From NCBI GenBank assembly GCA_020846955.1, contig JADLCZ010000039.1, positions 1-14,555 of the forward strand: 14,555 nucleotides of DNA, written 5' to 3'. This DNA is from Candidatus Nomurabacteria bacterium (GTDB lineage: Bacteria; Patescibacteriota; Minisyncoccia; Phycocordibacterales; UBA9973). Shown here in pieces: positions 5,350 through 12,114 of the stretch (positions are counted from its first letter, which is position 1; every line of letters begins with the position of its first letter). Below the pieces are notes generated by a model. It made no database searches. It saw only the letters and a list, made by a program, of their open reading frames with translations, and was not told where the DNA came from. The position numbers and the translations under genes were made by a program.

Positions 5350-7713
5350 ATGGCAACAAAAATTTTAAAGCAATATCAAGAAAACGCTGTAGAAGAATTG
5401 ATCACAAAATCAAAGTGGCTTTTAGCTAAAAGTACAGAAAAAAGAACTATTGTATTTCAAGCGCCTACAGGTAGTGGGAAGACATTTATGATGTCACAAT
5501 ATATTGCAGAATTGATAGAAGAACTAAAAGACAAAGATTTGTGTTTTATTTGGCTAAGTCCAGGGAAAGGAGGTCTTCACGAACAAAGTTTTAAATCAAT
5601 TAAAAAAGAATTTGTAGGTTTTCCTGTGGCATATTTACTCGAAGAAGAGTTTTTTGGTTCACGCAGAGGAATTGAAAAAAATGAAGTTGTGGTTGGAAAT
5701 TGGGAAAAATTAAGTAATAAAGATGGAAAGACAGGTGAATGGAAATCAAAATTAATGAAAGATAAGGAAACCGTTAATTTCCGTGAGCTCATAGAAAATA
5801 CTAGAAAATCCGGTTTAAAAATTATATTAATAATAGACGAAAGCCATTCTCGTGATAAAGCGGATCGTGCTTTTGAGTTGCGTGATCAGATCATTAAAGC
5901 AGATTTAACTATAGAAATGAGTGCGACACCTATTTTACACGAAGGGGAATATAATGAGAAAGTAGAAGTTCAACCAAATGATGTGATAGAGCAAGGAATG
6001 ATTAAAAAAGAAATACTAATTAATGAAGATATAGATAAAATCGACGACGATGAAAAAACTTCACAAGAATTAGTAATGGAGATTGCCTATCATAAAAGAT
6101 TAAAACTTAGAAAATTATATGAAAAAGAAGGGATCGAAATTAACCCTTTAGTTCTAGTACAAATACCCACAAGTGATGCAGGGGACGATAAAAAAGAATT
6201 TATTGAAAGCTTCTTAGCAGAGAAGGGAATTACAAAAGACAATGGAAAATTAGCTGTTTGGTTAACTGATGAAAAAATAAATCAGGAAGCTGAATTAATA
6301 ACAAAAAATAATGACAAGGTTGAATTTTTGATTTTTAAACAAGCCGTTGATACAGGTTGGGATTGTCCTCGTGCACAAATTCTAGTTAAATTCCGTGAAA
6401 TAAAAAGTCTTGTATTTGAAATACAAACAATAGGACGTATTTTGCGTATGCCTGAAATAATTCATTATAAAAATGATGAATTAAATAAAGCTTTTGTATA
6501 TACTAATGTAAAAAGTTTTACTGTGTCACCTGAAAAGACTAATCCAAATATTATCAAGTCAATAAGAATGGAGAGAGAAAAAATTTATTACCCATTAAAA
6601 TTGCGTTCCTATTACCACAACCGTGTTGATTATGGTGATATTACCTCAAGCTTTAATGATATTTTGGAAAAAGAATTTTGTAGTTATTTTTTAGTTAAAA
6701 AAGGTGATTTTTCTCCTAGTACTATTAAAAAGAATGTTGAACTTTTAAAAAAGAAGAGTATCGTATTAAACAATATTATTGGAAAAGATGAAATTATTTT
6801 AAACAAAAATGTACCAACTGAATTGTTCGATACTTTATCTGAAGAAATAAAATCTGACAAGAACTTTCAAGCCCATTTATCTGAAGATGATAAAATGCGT
6901 GCTTTTGAAAATATAATTAAAAGAAACCTAAATGGGTATGCTCCAAAAAGATCTTTACCTATTGTTAAAAATGCTTTATATCGTTGGTTTAAAAAATATG
7001 TTGGAATAAATCTATTGATTGGTGGAATGGTTCAAATTCAAAATATTGTTTTAAATAATCACGAAATTTTTGAAAAACTTTTTGATAAATCTGTACGAGC
7101 ATATGAACCTATAAAAGAAGAAGAAATAAAAGAAAAAATATCAGAGGCAGAAGAATGGAACAATGAATGGGAAATTGAAGAAAAAAGAAATTATAATCCA
7201 TATGTATATAAACCGCATACATACAAGTTATCAATTTATAAATATCCTAAAGATAAAAAAGTATATTTAAATTTCGATAGTAATATTGAAGAGGAATTTA
7301 TTGATTACTTAGAAGAACACAAAGGCAAAATTTTGTGGTGGTGGCAGAATGGAAATGAGCATATGGCACTTAATTTTGGTATTAAATATAATGGTGGATC
7401 TACATTCCAGCCAGATTTTTTGGTAATGTTTAAGAGTGGTAAACTTGGTATTTTTGATACAAAGGCTAGTGGAGACAGAGAGGATGTTAATAAGCTAAAA
7501 GCTGAAGCACTTCAGAGGTATATAATAGAAGAAAATAAAAGAAAGAAAAAAGAAATTATTTTTGGAGGATTGATAATTAAACAAGGGCAACATTTGAGAA
7601 TAAATAGTGATGAAAGCTATGAACCTTTTAAGGAATCAGAACAAGTAAAAGAAAAAGGCAAAATGTACGCTTCTAAGAGTGTTCAAAGAGGTTGGCAATA
7701 TTTTGAAGTTTAA
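5350..7713 (+). CDS. res: type III restriction-modification system, Res subunit (helicase-endonuclease)
   Basis: Starting at the ATG at 5350, one base after the mod stop, the product is 787 residues. An open frame extends to 5296 but overlaps mod and adds no family sequence. Superfamily 2 helicase motifs appear in order: Walker A APTGSGKT (38-45), Walker B IIDESH (161-166), SATP (191-194), DTGWDCPRAQ (334-343) and motif VI QTIGRILRMPE (359-369). The C-terminus carries a PD-(D/E)XK nuclease: PDF (688-690) and IFDTKA (701-706), so the catalytic pair is Asp689 with Asp703-X-Lys705. Res translocates on DNA with ATP and cuts near unmethylated Mod sites. All key residues are present, so the system is probably active. 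Confidence 0.95.
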   Translation: MATKILKQYQENAVEELITKSKWLLAKSTEKRTIVFQAPTGSGKTFMMSQYIAELIEELKDKDLCFIWLSPGKGGLHEQSFKSIKKEFVGFPVAYLLEEEFFGSRRGIEKNEVVVGNWEKLSNKDGKTGEWKSKLMKDKETVNFRELIENTRKSGLKIILIIDESHSRDKADRAFELRDQIIKADLTIEMSATPILHEGEYNEKVEVQPNDVIEQGMIKKEILINEDIDKIDDDEKTSQELVMEIAYHKRLKLRKLYEKEGIEINPLVLVQIPTSDAGDDKKEFIESFLAEKGITKDNGKLAVWLTDEKINQEAELITKNNDKVEFLIFKQAVDTGWDCPRAQILVKFREIKSLVFEIQTIGRILRMPEIIHYKNDELNKAFVYTNVKSFTVSPEKTNPNIIKSIRMEREKIYYPLKLRSYYHNRVDYGDITSSFNDILEKEFCSYFLVKKGDFSPSTIKKNVELLKKKSIVLNNIIGKDEIILNKNVPTELFDTLSEEIKSDKNFQAHLSEDDKMRAFENIIKRNLNGYAPKRSLPIVKNALYRWFKKYVGINLLIGGMVQIQNIVLNNHEIFEKLFDKSVRAYEPIKEEEIKEKISEAEEWNNEWEIEEKRNYNPYVYKPHTYKLSIYKYPKDKKVYLNFDSNIEEEFIDYLEEHKGKILWWWQNGNEHMALNFGIKYNGGSTFQPDFLVMFKSGKLGIFDTKASGDREDVNKLKAEALQRYIIEENKRKKKEIIFGGLIIKQGQHLRINSDESYEPFKESEQVKEKGKMYASKSVQRGWQYFEV

Positions 7714-7722
7714 ATAAATTCT

Positions 7723-8232
7723 ATGAGTCAAAAAAGGAAAAAAGAAGAGATTGCTCCATATATAAAATTAAAGTATTTTAGTTTACCAAAAGATGGGAAA
7801 GGGGCAGATGACTTTATTTGTTTTCAGTGCCATAAAAGGAGTTATAAAATTGGTTCTGGTAATTCTATATCAAAAAACCCAGAATTTCGTTGTGAAAAAT
7901 GTGCAATTTTAAATTATGCGGAAGCCTACGGTTTCGAGTCTTTAGAAGTTGCTGAATCTTATAGAAGGAGAATGTTTGATGTTTTCTATTTATTCCAAGA
8001 AATGTTAATAGACAGAATTTTAAAAGAGGAGAAAAAGACTTTCGAGGAGCTTACAGATGAAGAATACGGTACTGCTATAGAGCTTGCAAATGATATTTGG
8101 AGAGATGAAAAAGTTGTACCACGAGAAATGAAAGAAGATATGGAATACTTGTATTATCAAGAGGATATTGAAGAAGAAATCAATGAAATATTGGATAGTA
8201 TTTCATTACATAGGGTAGATATAATAAAATAA
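7723..8232 (+). CDS. zinc-ribbon protein of unknown function, third gene of the type III R-M operon
   Basis: I do not recognise this 169-residue protein. It has two CXXC pairs, FICFQCHK (Cys33, Cys36) and FRCEKCAI (Cys57, Cys60), spaced as in a zinc ribbon or knuckle. The rest is highly charged and mostly helical, with an acidic C-terminal half (KEEKKTFEELTDEEYG, EDMEYLYYQEDIEEEINEI). There is no membrane segment or signal peptide. It starts 9 nt after the res stop with no promoter or terminator between, so it is probably translated from the mod-res transcript. Possible roles are control of restriction, an accessory DNA- or Res-binding part, or an unrelated hitchhiker. The sequence cannot choose between them. 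Confidence 0.8.
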   Translation: MSQKRKKEEIAPYIKLKYFSLPKDGKGADDFICFQCHKRSYKIGSGNSISKNPEFRCEKCAILNYAEAYGFESLEVAESYRRRMFDVFYLFQEMLIDRILKEEKKTFEELTDEEYGTAIELANDIWRDEKVVPREMKEDMEYLYYQEDIEEEINEILDSISLHRVDIIK

Positions 8233-8263
8233 AAAAAGCTTAAATTTAGGTTATAATTAGATT

Positions 8264-8308
8264 AATATCGTTAAAATAGTAGGTTTTTTGGTCTATTTTA
8301 ACGATATT
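8264..8308. repeat. 16-bp perfect inverted repeat upstream of fic
   Basis: AATATCGTTAAAATAG (8264-8279) is exactly the reverse complement of 8293-8308, with a 13-nt loop that contains six Ts. It ends 2 nt before the -35 of the fic promoter. The stem is AT-rich and no T-run follows the right arm, so it is a poor intrinsic terminator. An operator, or an RNA structure at the end of the R-M transcript, fits better. Confidence 0.85.
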
Positions 8309-8310
8309 GC

Positions 8311-8339
8311 TTGACATTAACAGCAATATTAAATATAAT
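8311..8339 (+). promoter_or_regulatory. consensus sigma-70-type promoter of fic, leaderless start
   Basis: TTGACA (8311-8316), a 17-bp spacer and TATAAT (8334-8339): a full consensus match. It ends 6 nt before the ATG at 8346, so +1 falls on the start codon. It decides the fic start, because the upstream in-frame ATG at 8307 lies before the -35. Confidence 0.88.
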
Positions 8340-8345
8340 AGGGGT

Positions 8346-9251
8346 ATGGCTAATACTTTAAGGGCTTACAAACAAATACAGGATTTACGAGAAAGGTATT
8401 ACAAGGCCATTGTTGGTAAGGAGTCTCTTTTAAAAATGATTGCTGAAGCCGAAGTTTCAGAACAAGTTTACAACTCAAATGCTATTGAAAATAGTACTTT
8501 ATCATTAGACGAGACAGATAAAATCTTGCTCCAAATAGATCTTGATCGATATATTACAGAGCGCGAGATTTTTGAAGCCAAAAATCTCGCGCGAGTCGTA
8601 ACCTACATTGAAACCAAATCAAAAGAAAACGAACTGGATTTCGAAATTATTTTATCACTGCATAAAATGCTTATTTCAAATATTCGTGACGAAATAGCTG
8701 GTAGGTTTAGGAAAAAAGACGAATGGGTGCGTGTTGGTAATCATATTGCACCAAACCCGTTAGAAGTAGAGGACCGTTTACAAAAAGTTTTAACAGAATA
8801 TAACGCTAATACCACCCAATCAATCGTAAATAGAATTGCCAAATTTCATTTAGGTTTTGAATATGTGCACCCATTTTGTGACGGAAATGGCCGTATTGGA
8901 CGAGTTTTGAATAACTATCTTTTAATTCGTGGTGGTTATGTACCTATAAATATTAAATTTATTGATCGATCAATGTATTATGATGCATTTCGCGAATTTG
9001 AAACAAAAAATGCTACAAAAATAATGGAAACAATTGTTGTTCGAGCATTGACCAATAGTTATCACAAACGTTTAGCTTATTTAGAAAATAAGGTTATTAT
9101 GAATTTATCTGATTACGCCAAACAGTACAAGCTCTCACATGCGAATTTAATCAACAAAGCCAAGCGCCAAACCATAGAAGCTTTTATTGAGCGTGGTGTT
9201 TGGAAAATAGGTGTAAATAAAAAGCAACATAATAATATCAAAAAAGCCTAA
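8346..9251 (+). CDS. Fic-domain protein (class II), putative AMP transferase with C-terminal HTH-like region
   Basis: Starting at 8346 the product is 301 residues. The Fic catalytic loop HPFCDGNGRIGR (175-186) is a perfect match to HPFx(D/E)GNGRxxR, with the essential His175. An N-terminal inhibitory-helix motif SNAIEN (44-49) fits (S/T)xxxE(G/N), which marks class II enzymes that block their own ATP site with a Glu (Glu48). Family members transfer AMP, or less often other groups, to Ser, Thr or Tyr of target proteins. The C-terminal segment LSDYAKQYKLSHANLINKAK (254-273) continuing to FIERGVWKIG looks like an excisionase/MerR-type helix-turn-helix. This suggests DNA binding, perhaps to the inverted repeat upstream (inference). 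The last residues, IKKA, are encoded by the terminator arm. Confidence 0.93.
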   Translation: MANTLRAYKQIQDLRERYYKAIVGKESLLKMIAEAEVSEQVYNSNAIENSTLSLDETDKILLQIDLDRYITEREIFEAKNLARVVTYIETKSKENELDFEIILSLHKMLISNIRDEIAGRFRKKDEWVRVGNHIAPNPLEVEDRLQKVLTEYNANTTQSIVNRIAKFHLGFEYVHPFCDGNGRIGRVLNNYLLIRGGYVPINIKFIDRSMYYDAFREFETKNATKIMETIVVRALTNSYHKRLAYLENKVIMNLSDYAKQYKLSHANLINKAKRQTIEAFIERGVWKIGVNKKQHNNIKKA

Positions 9252-9271
9252 TCAGTCGATTAGGCTTTTTT
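9241..9271. terminator. bidirectional terminator shared by fic and the PhnA-domain gene
   Basis: A 13-bp perfect stem (9241-9253 with 9258-9270; core GCCTAATC/GATTAGGC) has an AGTC loop, an A-run on the left and a T-run on the right. Stop codons of both convergent genes (9249-9251 plus, 9260-9262 minus) lie within the stem. Confidence 0.92.
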
Positions 9272-9490
9272 GATGAATTCGGTTTTGAGGACAATTCCTT
9301 TCATACCGTCTATACTGCATTCGATTAGGCCTTCTTCGTCGGTTAGGCGAATGTTTTTAGCTTTGGCACCTTTTTTAATTATCATATTACTGCCTTTTAA
9401 TTTAAGGTCTTTGATAAGTATAATACTATCACCATTGGCTAAAATGTTGCCATTCGCATCGCGTTGCACCACTATATCTTCATCATCCAT
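9260..9490 (-). CDS. PhnA/YjdM C-terminal domain protein
   Basis: This 76-residue protein matches the C-terminal domain of PhnA/YjdM by its sequence of conserved blocks. DANGNILANGDSIILIKDLK (11-30) resembles 'D.nGn.LadGDsV.viKDLKvKG'; KGAKAKNIRL and the ending LKTEFIKKA also fit. Full-length PhnA (about 110 residues) has an N-terminal zinc ribbon, which is absent here. Despite its old name the protein is not an established phosphonate enzyme and its role is unknown. TATACT at 9497-9502 (minus strand) ends 6 nt before the ATG, so the start is supported and the mRNA is predicted leaderless. It converges on fic through a shared terminator. Confidence 0.87.
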   Translation of the reverse strand: MDDEDIVVQRDANGNILANGDSIILIKDLKLKGSNMIIKKGAKAKNIRLTDEEGLIECSIDGMKGIVLKTEFIKKA

Positions 9491-9496
9491 AAAGCC

Positions 9497-9502
9497 AGTA
9501 TA
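9497..9502 (-). promoter_or_regulatory. -10 box of the PhnA-domain gene, leaderless start
   Basis: TATACT on the minus strand, 6 nt from the ATG at 9490. The -35 region (TAGCCT at 17-bp spacing) is poor. Confidence 0.5.
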
Positions 9503-9634
9503 TACCGAGGTAGGAAAATAGGCTAGTAAGGCTTCTCTGATTGCCTAAAAGTAGAAGAGTGTATCTTTGTAAATTGAAGTTAGTAAGCACCACCTTTGCT
9601 TGCTGTTAGATGTCAAATATTCGACTAAAATTGC

Positions 9635-9661
9635 TTGACTTTTTTACACAACTCGTATACA
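9635..9661 (+). promoter_or_regulatory. probable promoter of the Panacea-type toxin-antitoxin operon
   Basis: TTGACT (9635-9640), a 15-bp spacer and TATACA (9656-9661), 8 nt before the ATG at 9670. The -10 overlaps the palindrome GTATAC (9655-9660), a possible site for the HTH antitoxin. The 60 nt of open frame upstream of 9670 lie over the promoter, which argues against a start at 9610. Confidence 0.55.
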
Positions 9662-9669
9662 CTTTATAT

Positions 9670-10362
9670 ATGAATATTTACATACAAAAAATTAAAGGAC
9701 TTCGTAACAGCCGAGATCTAACCCAAGAGCAAGTCGCAAAGGCTATTGGTGTATCTCGACCGACCTACACTGCTATAGAAGCTGGCAAGCAAGAGCTAAG
9801 TTTAGAAGAAGCAAAGAAACTCGCAAATCTTTTTAGCATTGGTGTAGATGAGCTCCTTTCTGGTGTTATACCAAACATATCTAAGTATAAGCACATGATA
9901 CTCACATATTTACGCATGAATATTTCTAAAGACGGGAAAATTCCCAAAACGAAACTTGCCAAGTTGCTCTATCTTGCTGACTTCGCATGGTTCTATGATA
10001 ACCTTGAGAGTATGAGTGGAATGCAATATCGCAAAATTGCTTATGGTCCGGTACCAGATACATTTTTCCGTGCGCTTGATGAGCTTGAAGAGGATGGAAA
10101 AATTACCATCGAACGCAAAAATGATGATGGAAAGGATATGTTCCTCATTAGTGAACTGGAGAGTAATAAAAACGAAAAAATTCAGACAATTTCTGTAGAG
10201 GAAAAAACTCTTATGGAAAAAATTGCAGAAAAATGGAAGAATAAAAAAACTCAAGAAATTGTAAACTTTACCCACAATCAGCTACCATACTTCTTATGCA
10301 GGGACAATGAACTTATACCATATGAGCTTATAACACAAGAAGATCCTGATCTAGTATATTAA
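9670..10362 (+). CDS. HTH-Panacea (DUF4065/SocA-like) antitoxin and regulator
   Basis: From the ATG at 9670 the product is 230 residues. Residues 1-65 are an XRE-type helix-turn-helix (IKGLRNSRDLTQEQVAKAIG, then VSRPTYTAIEAGKQELSLEEA). Residues 70-230 match the Panacea/DUF4065 domain: TKLAKLLYLADFAWFYD (94-110), then MSGMQYRKIAYGPVP (115-129) with the hallmark GPVP, then a wing-like FRALDELEEDGKI. Panacea proteins act as antitoxins for many unrelated toxins (PanAT pairs), and the HTH fusion suggests autoregulation. The open frame extends to 9610, but that segment overlaps the predicted promoter. The toxin candidate starts 5 nt after its stop. Confidence 0.88.
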   Translation: MNIYIQKIKGLRNSRDLTQEQVAKAIGVSRPTYTAIEAGKQELSLEEAKKLANLFSIGVDELLSGVIPNISKYKHMILTYLRMNISKDGKIPKTKLAKLLYLADFAWFYDNLESMSGMQYRKIAYGPVPDTFFRALDELEEDGKITIERKNDDGKDMFLISELESNKNEKIQTISVEEKTLMEKIAEKWKNKKTQEIVNFTHNQLPYFLCRDNELIPYELITQEDPDLVY

Positions 10363-10367
10363 TAGCT

Positions 10368-10760
10368 ATGCAAAGTAATTACACTGTACAGATTGAGGAC
10401 TTTGCGCAAAGGCACTTCATAAAAAGTTTTGAGAAAAAATATAAAATACACTGGGATATTACCTTGCGGGCTATCGTTGCCGAGCTTGAGCGTATCGACA
10501 CTTTGCTCCTGACAGACAGAGCAGAAATAGTCTATGATGGTGGAGATATAAAGATTATAAAAACTAAATTTAAAGTAGTTAAAAGTAAAGAATCAGCTAA
10601 AACTTCGGGTAATAGATGTATCGTGGCTTGGCACAAAGATAATCGATTTGTTTTTATCCTGCTCGTGTATGGAAAAACGGATTTGGGTGGCGGAAAAGAA
10701 ACCACTGAATGGAAAAATATAGTGAAAGAGAATTACCCACAATACTATGTTTTTTTATAA
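10368..10760 (+). CDS. putative toxin paired with the Panacea antitoxin
   Basis: This 130-residue protein is called a toxin mainly by position: it lies 5 nt downstream of an HTH-Panacea gene in the usual two-gene arrangement. The C-terminal half (RCIVAWHKDNRFVFILLVYGKTDLG) has the alternating hydrophobic strands and a 'vy.k.d' ending seen in RelE-like folds. The N-terminal YTVQIEDFAQRHFIKSFEKKY also resembles the first strand and helix of such toxins. The insert between them (residues about 35-80) is longer than in ordinary RelE, so the family assignment is tentative. No signal peptide or membrane segment is seen. No Shine-Dalgarno is present, so translation probably depends on coupling or on the operon transcript. 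Confidence 0.7.
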   Translation: MQSNYTVQIEDFAQRHFIKSFEKKYKIHWDITLRAIVAELERIDTLLLTDRAEIVYDGGDIKIIKTKFKVVKSKESAKTSGNRCIVAWHKDNRFVFILLVYGKTDLGGGKETTEWKNIVKENYPQYYVFL

Positions 10761-10809
10761 AAAAAAGTTTGGAAAATTAAACTATCTGGAAATTTCGGAT
10801 AGTTCAAAA

Positions 10810-10925
10810 ATGTTTAATGATAAGCTTAATAAGCAATATGCAAAAAATGCATATTGCAAATTACTGAAAGTAATCCTAATAAAAAAGATCAAATGGTCGC
10901 ATTAGTAACACAAATATTGAAATAA
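10810..10925 (+). pseudogene. possible remnant of a small frameshifted gene
   Basis: From ATG 10810 the frame reads MFNDKLNKQYAKNAY. A shift within the inverted repeat at 10833-10857 would join it to QITESNPNKKDQMVALVTQI and a TAA at 10923-10925. The two pieces look compatible in composition and would make a protein of about 37 residues. As it stands, the first frame stops after 31 codons. This may be chance in AT-rich DNA. No promoter or homology is claimed. Confidence 0.2.
10833..10857. repeat. 10-bp perfect inverted repeat in intergenic region
   Basis: GCAATATGCA (10833-10842) and TGCATATTGC (10848-10857) flank a 5-A loop. No T-run follows on either strand. A second inverted repeat, AACTATC/GATAGTT (10780-10786/10798-10804), lies upstream in the same 170-nt gap. 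Confidence 0.75.
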
Positions 10926-10930
10926 TTTAT

Positions 10931-11389
10931 ATGCCGAAAAAGTTAAAAATTAAAAAAACTTCAGAAATAATTTTCAAACCGGAATTGACACCAAGGGAGA
11001 TGCTCAAGCTTGGAGTTTTTGGAGGAGTCTATTTTACTGATAAGCCAAAAGAATATCCAAGGAGTTGGTTTGTTGGAGTAAAATTTTCGCCTGATGGTAA
11101 GTTGCACAAGGAGCTGAATTATTTCGGAGTAAATGCTTCGCAACCAATGTCGGTATGGATAGCTAAAGGCTGGATTCATCCCCAAGATCCACGAGGCTGG
11201 TTCGAATGGTACTGTCGGTATTATATGGGTCGTAGGACAGATGATGACGCTAGACAAATAATGAGATGGTACAAAATGCGCCGGCATATAACCCAAGTAA
11301 AAAATAATTGTCGAGTAGGGGATACATTTTGCAGACCAAGACAAAGGCAAGCATTGCTCCACTGGGCATACGATTCTAGAAAGATTTAA
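10931..11389 (+). CDS. conserved Trp/Arg-rich protein of unknown function
   Basis: This 152-residue protein has a very distinctive composition for an AT-rich genome. GWIHPQDPRGWFEWYCRYYM (80-99) is followed by GRRTDDDARQIMRWYKMRRH and then a cysteine segment, NNCRVGDTFCRPRQRQ (Cys127, Cys134), ending LLHWAYDSR. I recall similar 'DPRGWF.WYCRY..GRR' proteins in other bacteria and in fungi, but cannot name the family or its activity. The basic, aromatic core suggests nucleic-acid or ligand binding (inference). There are no membrane segments. The gene is preceded by a 170-nt intergenic gap and followed by the promoter of the DUF1761 gene; no Shine-Dalgarno is visible. Confidence 0.85.
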   Translation: MPKKLKIKKTSEIIFKPELTPREMLKLGVFGGVYFTDKPKEYPRSWFVGVKFSPDGKLHKELNYFGVNASQPMSVWIAKGWIHPQDPRGWFEWYCRYYMGRRTDDDARQIMRWYKMRRHITQVKNNCRVGDTFCRPRQRQALLHWAYDSRKI

Positions 11390-11429
11390 AAATAAGAACT
11401 TAAATTTATTGTAGGTGAGTAATTCGTTG

Positions 11430-11438
11430 TGTTATAAT
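11430..11438 (+). promoter_or_regulatory. extended -10 promoter of the DUF1761-like gene
   Basis: TGT-TATAAT. The predicted start near 11445 gives a leader of about 24 nt, which is AT-only with no Shine-Dalgarno before the ATG at 11469. Confidence 0.55.
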
Positions 11439-11468
11439 ATTTGTATTAATAATTTTTAAATTAATTAT

Positions 11469-11891
11469 ATGTTGTTACCAATAAATTTTGTTTCTATTAT
11501 TGTGGCTGGGTGTGTGGCTTTTGTTATTGGATTTCTATTACACGGACCTGTGGGTGGTAAGCTATGGATGAAGCTTGCAAATATCGTGCCGACAGGCAAA
11601 GAGAAATTTAGCACTATGATTCCACAAATGCTTGCTAATTTGATTATGAATTTCGTTACAGCATTTGCTTTGTTTGCAATATACTCATTTATGTCTACTT
11701 CAGTTTATTTCGGAATTACAGGTGCATGGGGAGGAGTATTGTGTGCTATGTGGGTATGGCTCGGATTCGTAGTCGCAGGATCGTCTATGGAAGTTATCTG
11801 GATGGGTAGATCAATGAAATTGTGGCTATATGAATGTATGTGCTCACTAATTACCATGGGAGCAATGGGAGCTATTGTCGCTGTCTGGTAA
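11469..11891 (+). CDS. DUF1761-like integral membrane protein
   Basis: A 140-residue protein with about four hydrophobic segments (roughly 5-26, 52-76, 80-104 and 118-140). The first helix followed by GFLLHGPVGGKLWMKLAN (21-38) matches the DUF1761 signature in which a small-residue helix leads to 'G.lwYgplfgk.Wmkl'. The later GAWGGVLCAMWVWLGFV and the final helix, after KLWLYE, also fit. The function of this inner-membrane family is not known. The next small gene starts 4 nt after its stop, implying co-transcription. Confidence 0.8.
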   Translation: MLLPINFVSIIVAGCVAFVIGFLLHGPVGGKLWMKLANIVPTGKEKFSTMIPQMLANLIMNFVTAFALFAIYSFMSTSVYFGITGAWGGVLCAMWVWLGFVVAGSSMEVIWMGRSMKLWLYECMCSLITMGAMGAIVAVW

Positions 11892-11895
11892 AAAT

Positions 11896-12096
11896 ATGAA
11901 ATATTTTATTTTTTTGATTATTATCGTTGTTTATTTGTTCCCAAAGCCTTTTGTTACCTATCCAGGTTATACAACAGAAAAGATTTATAATGAATGGGAA
12001 ACGACAAAGAAAACTTGCTATGGGTATGCTCATGTTACTCCAAGAGCTGACGAGGATGCTGAAGAGAAATCTTGGTGTATTGGCATGGTTTTGTAG
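11896..12096 (+). CDS. small membrane-anchored or secreted protein with two cysteines
   Basis: From the ATG at 11896 the product is 66 residues. The N-terminal MKYFIFLIIIVVYLF is a strong hydrophobic helix, either a signal peptide or an anchor. It is followed by a polar domain with Cys43 (KTCYG) and Cys62 (WCIGMVL), which could form a disulfide outside the membrane. There is no lipobox. Short proteins of this layout appear recurrently in CPR-like genomes, by recollection. An open frame reaches back to 11875, but that overlaps the DUF1761 gene and adds a polar leader before the signal-like helix, so the later start is chosen. It ends in TAG. Its end overlaps the promoter of the next gene. Confidence 0.68.
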   Translation: MKYFIFLIIIVVYLFPKPFVTYPGYTTEKIYNEWETTKKTCYGYAHVTPRADEDAEEKSWCIGMVL

Positions 12097-12108
12097 TTTT
12101 GTTACAAT
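12080..12108 (+). promoter_or_regulatory. promoter of the winged-helix gene, leaderless start
   Basis: TTGGCA (12080-12085), a 17-bp spacer and TACAAT (12103-12108), with an extended TG at 12100-12101. It ends 6 nt before the ATG at 12115, so +1 falls on the start codon. The -35 is inside the end of the preceding gene. Confidence 0.72.
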
Positions 12109-12114
12109 ATTTTT

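Noticed and set aside
8264..8308. The fic inverted repeat as a rho-independent terminator of the R-M operon
   Set aside because: The stem is AT-rich and no T-run follows the right arm; the Ts are in the loop. It is kept as a dyad of unproven function.
8307..8345. Upstream ATG of the Fic frame
   Set aside because: It precedes the -35 of a consensus promoter whose +1 falls on the ATG at 8346, so it would not be transcribed from that promoter.
9610..9669. Longer N-terminus for the Panacea antitoxin
   Set aside because: The added residues overlap the predicted promoter and do not belong to the HTH fold, which starts naturally at 9670.
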